Assembly (NCBI GenBank): GCA_035559435.1
Contig: DATMBC010000100.1
Location: 1-44,011, forward strand
Direction: 5' to 3'
Origin: a bacterium
GTDB taxonomy: Bacteria; Zixibacteria; MSB-5A5; WJJR01
DNA: 44,011 bases
In this document: positions 43,926 to 44,011 of the stretch, one piece after another
Layout: every line of letters starts with the position of its first letter
Position numbering within the stretch: position 1 is the first letter of the stretch
Made by a program: the position numbers and the translations under genes
Notes under the pieces: generated by a model
Told to the model about the DNA's origin: nothing
Databases searched by the model: none
What the model saw: the letters and a program-made list of their open reading frames with translations, nothing else

Positions 43926-44011
43926 CTAGGCGGTCTTCTTCTGGGTGGCGGCGAATTCGAGGATCGGCTTGGCCTCGCCGCGGATCGCATCGGCGGTGAT
44001 GATCACCCGCC
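43926..44011 (-). CDS. C-terminal end of a gene, possibly ClpX (partial)
   Basis: Only the last 28 codons are in the window, ending TADAIRGEAKPILEFAA then TQKKTA and a stop at 43926-43928. A VVIT-x-(3-4)-RGEAEPIL-like tail is common in ClpX. A clpX/lon-engB order is also frequent in bacteria, but the fragment is too short to be sure. Confidence 0.4.
   Translation of the reverse strand, partial: RVIITADAIRGEAKPILEFAATQKKTA

Overview
The window is about 44 kb of GC-rich bacterial chromosome from a Gram-negative, menaquinone-using organism. Outer-membrane-type features (a DUF5916 beta-barrel protein, a MacA/MacB-type tripartite export operon, lipobox proteins) and the mixed gene content suggest a member of the FCB side of the tree, possibly a candidate phylum such as Zixibacteria. 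That placement is inference only; no rRNA gene is present.

Layout. 95-3644: a minus-strand ABC-2 export operon (ATPase, permease, an unknown 128-residue protein, permease), preceded by a promoter, a long structured leader RNA and an intrinsic terminator. 3706-6984: a polytopic membrane protein and an ECF sigma/anti-sigma operon. 7222-8663: a phosphodiesterase-like protein and a MobA-like nucleotidyltransferase, both of which appear to have lost their catalytic residues. 8749-8835: tRNA-Ser(CGA).

8836-21746 is best read as a genomic island inserted at the 3' end of that tRNA. A 16-bp copy of the tRNA end recurs at 21731-21746 and a 14-bp core recurs at 13579-13592. Both distal copies are preceded at the same distance (157 bp to the end of the core) by a related sequence beginning ATTGAAGC. 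The island therefore looks like two tandem cassettes, and no integrase was seen. Cassette 1 carries a four-gene operon: a secreted 72-residue peptide with a CxC-x6-CxC motif, a beta-propeller protein, a membrane-anchored redoxin and a DUF5916 outer-membrane protein. Cassette 2 is a fluoride-resistance module. It has two fluoride riboswitches, one before a dynamin-like GTPase and one before crcB. The second leads an operon of crcB, DUF190, enolase (with a one-base frameshift), a zinc-ribbon/HEAT protein, a cation/proton antiporter, uspA and an unknown gene. A TauE/SafE permease is divergent.

Right of the island is a decayed fragment of a phosphotransacetylase-like domain. It is followed by a DadA-like oxidase, yajQ, a lipoprotein serpin and a secreted protein. 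25645-34780 holds a complete-looking late menaquinone pathway: menF-D-H-B-A-C-E in one minus-strand operon and menG/ubiE divergent. Two 15-bp palindromes lie between menF and menG. 35400-39675 is a MacA/MacB-like export operon with two separate permeases. The window ends with rmuC, a GNAT acetyltransferase, purA, engB and the last codons of a gene that resembles clpX.
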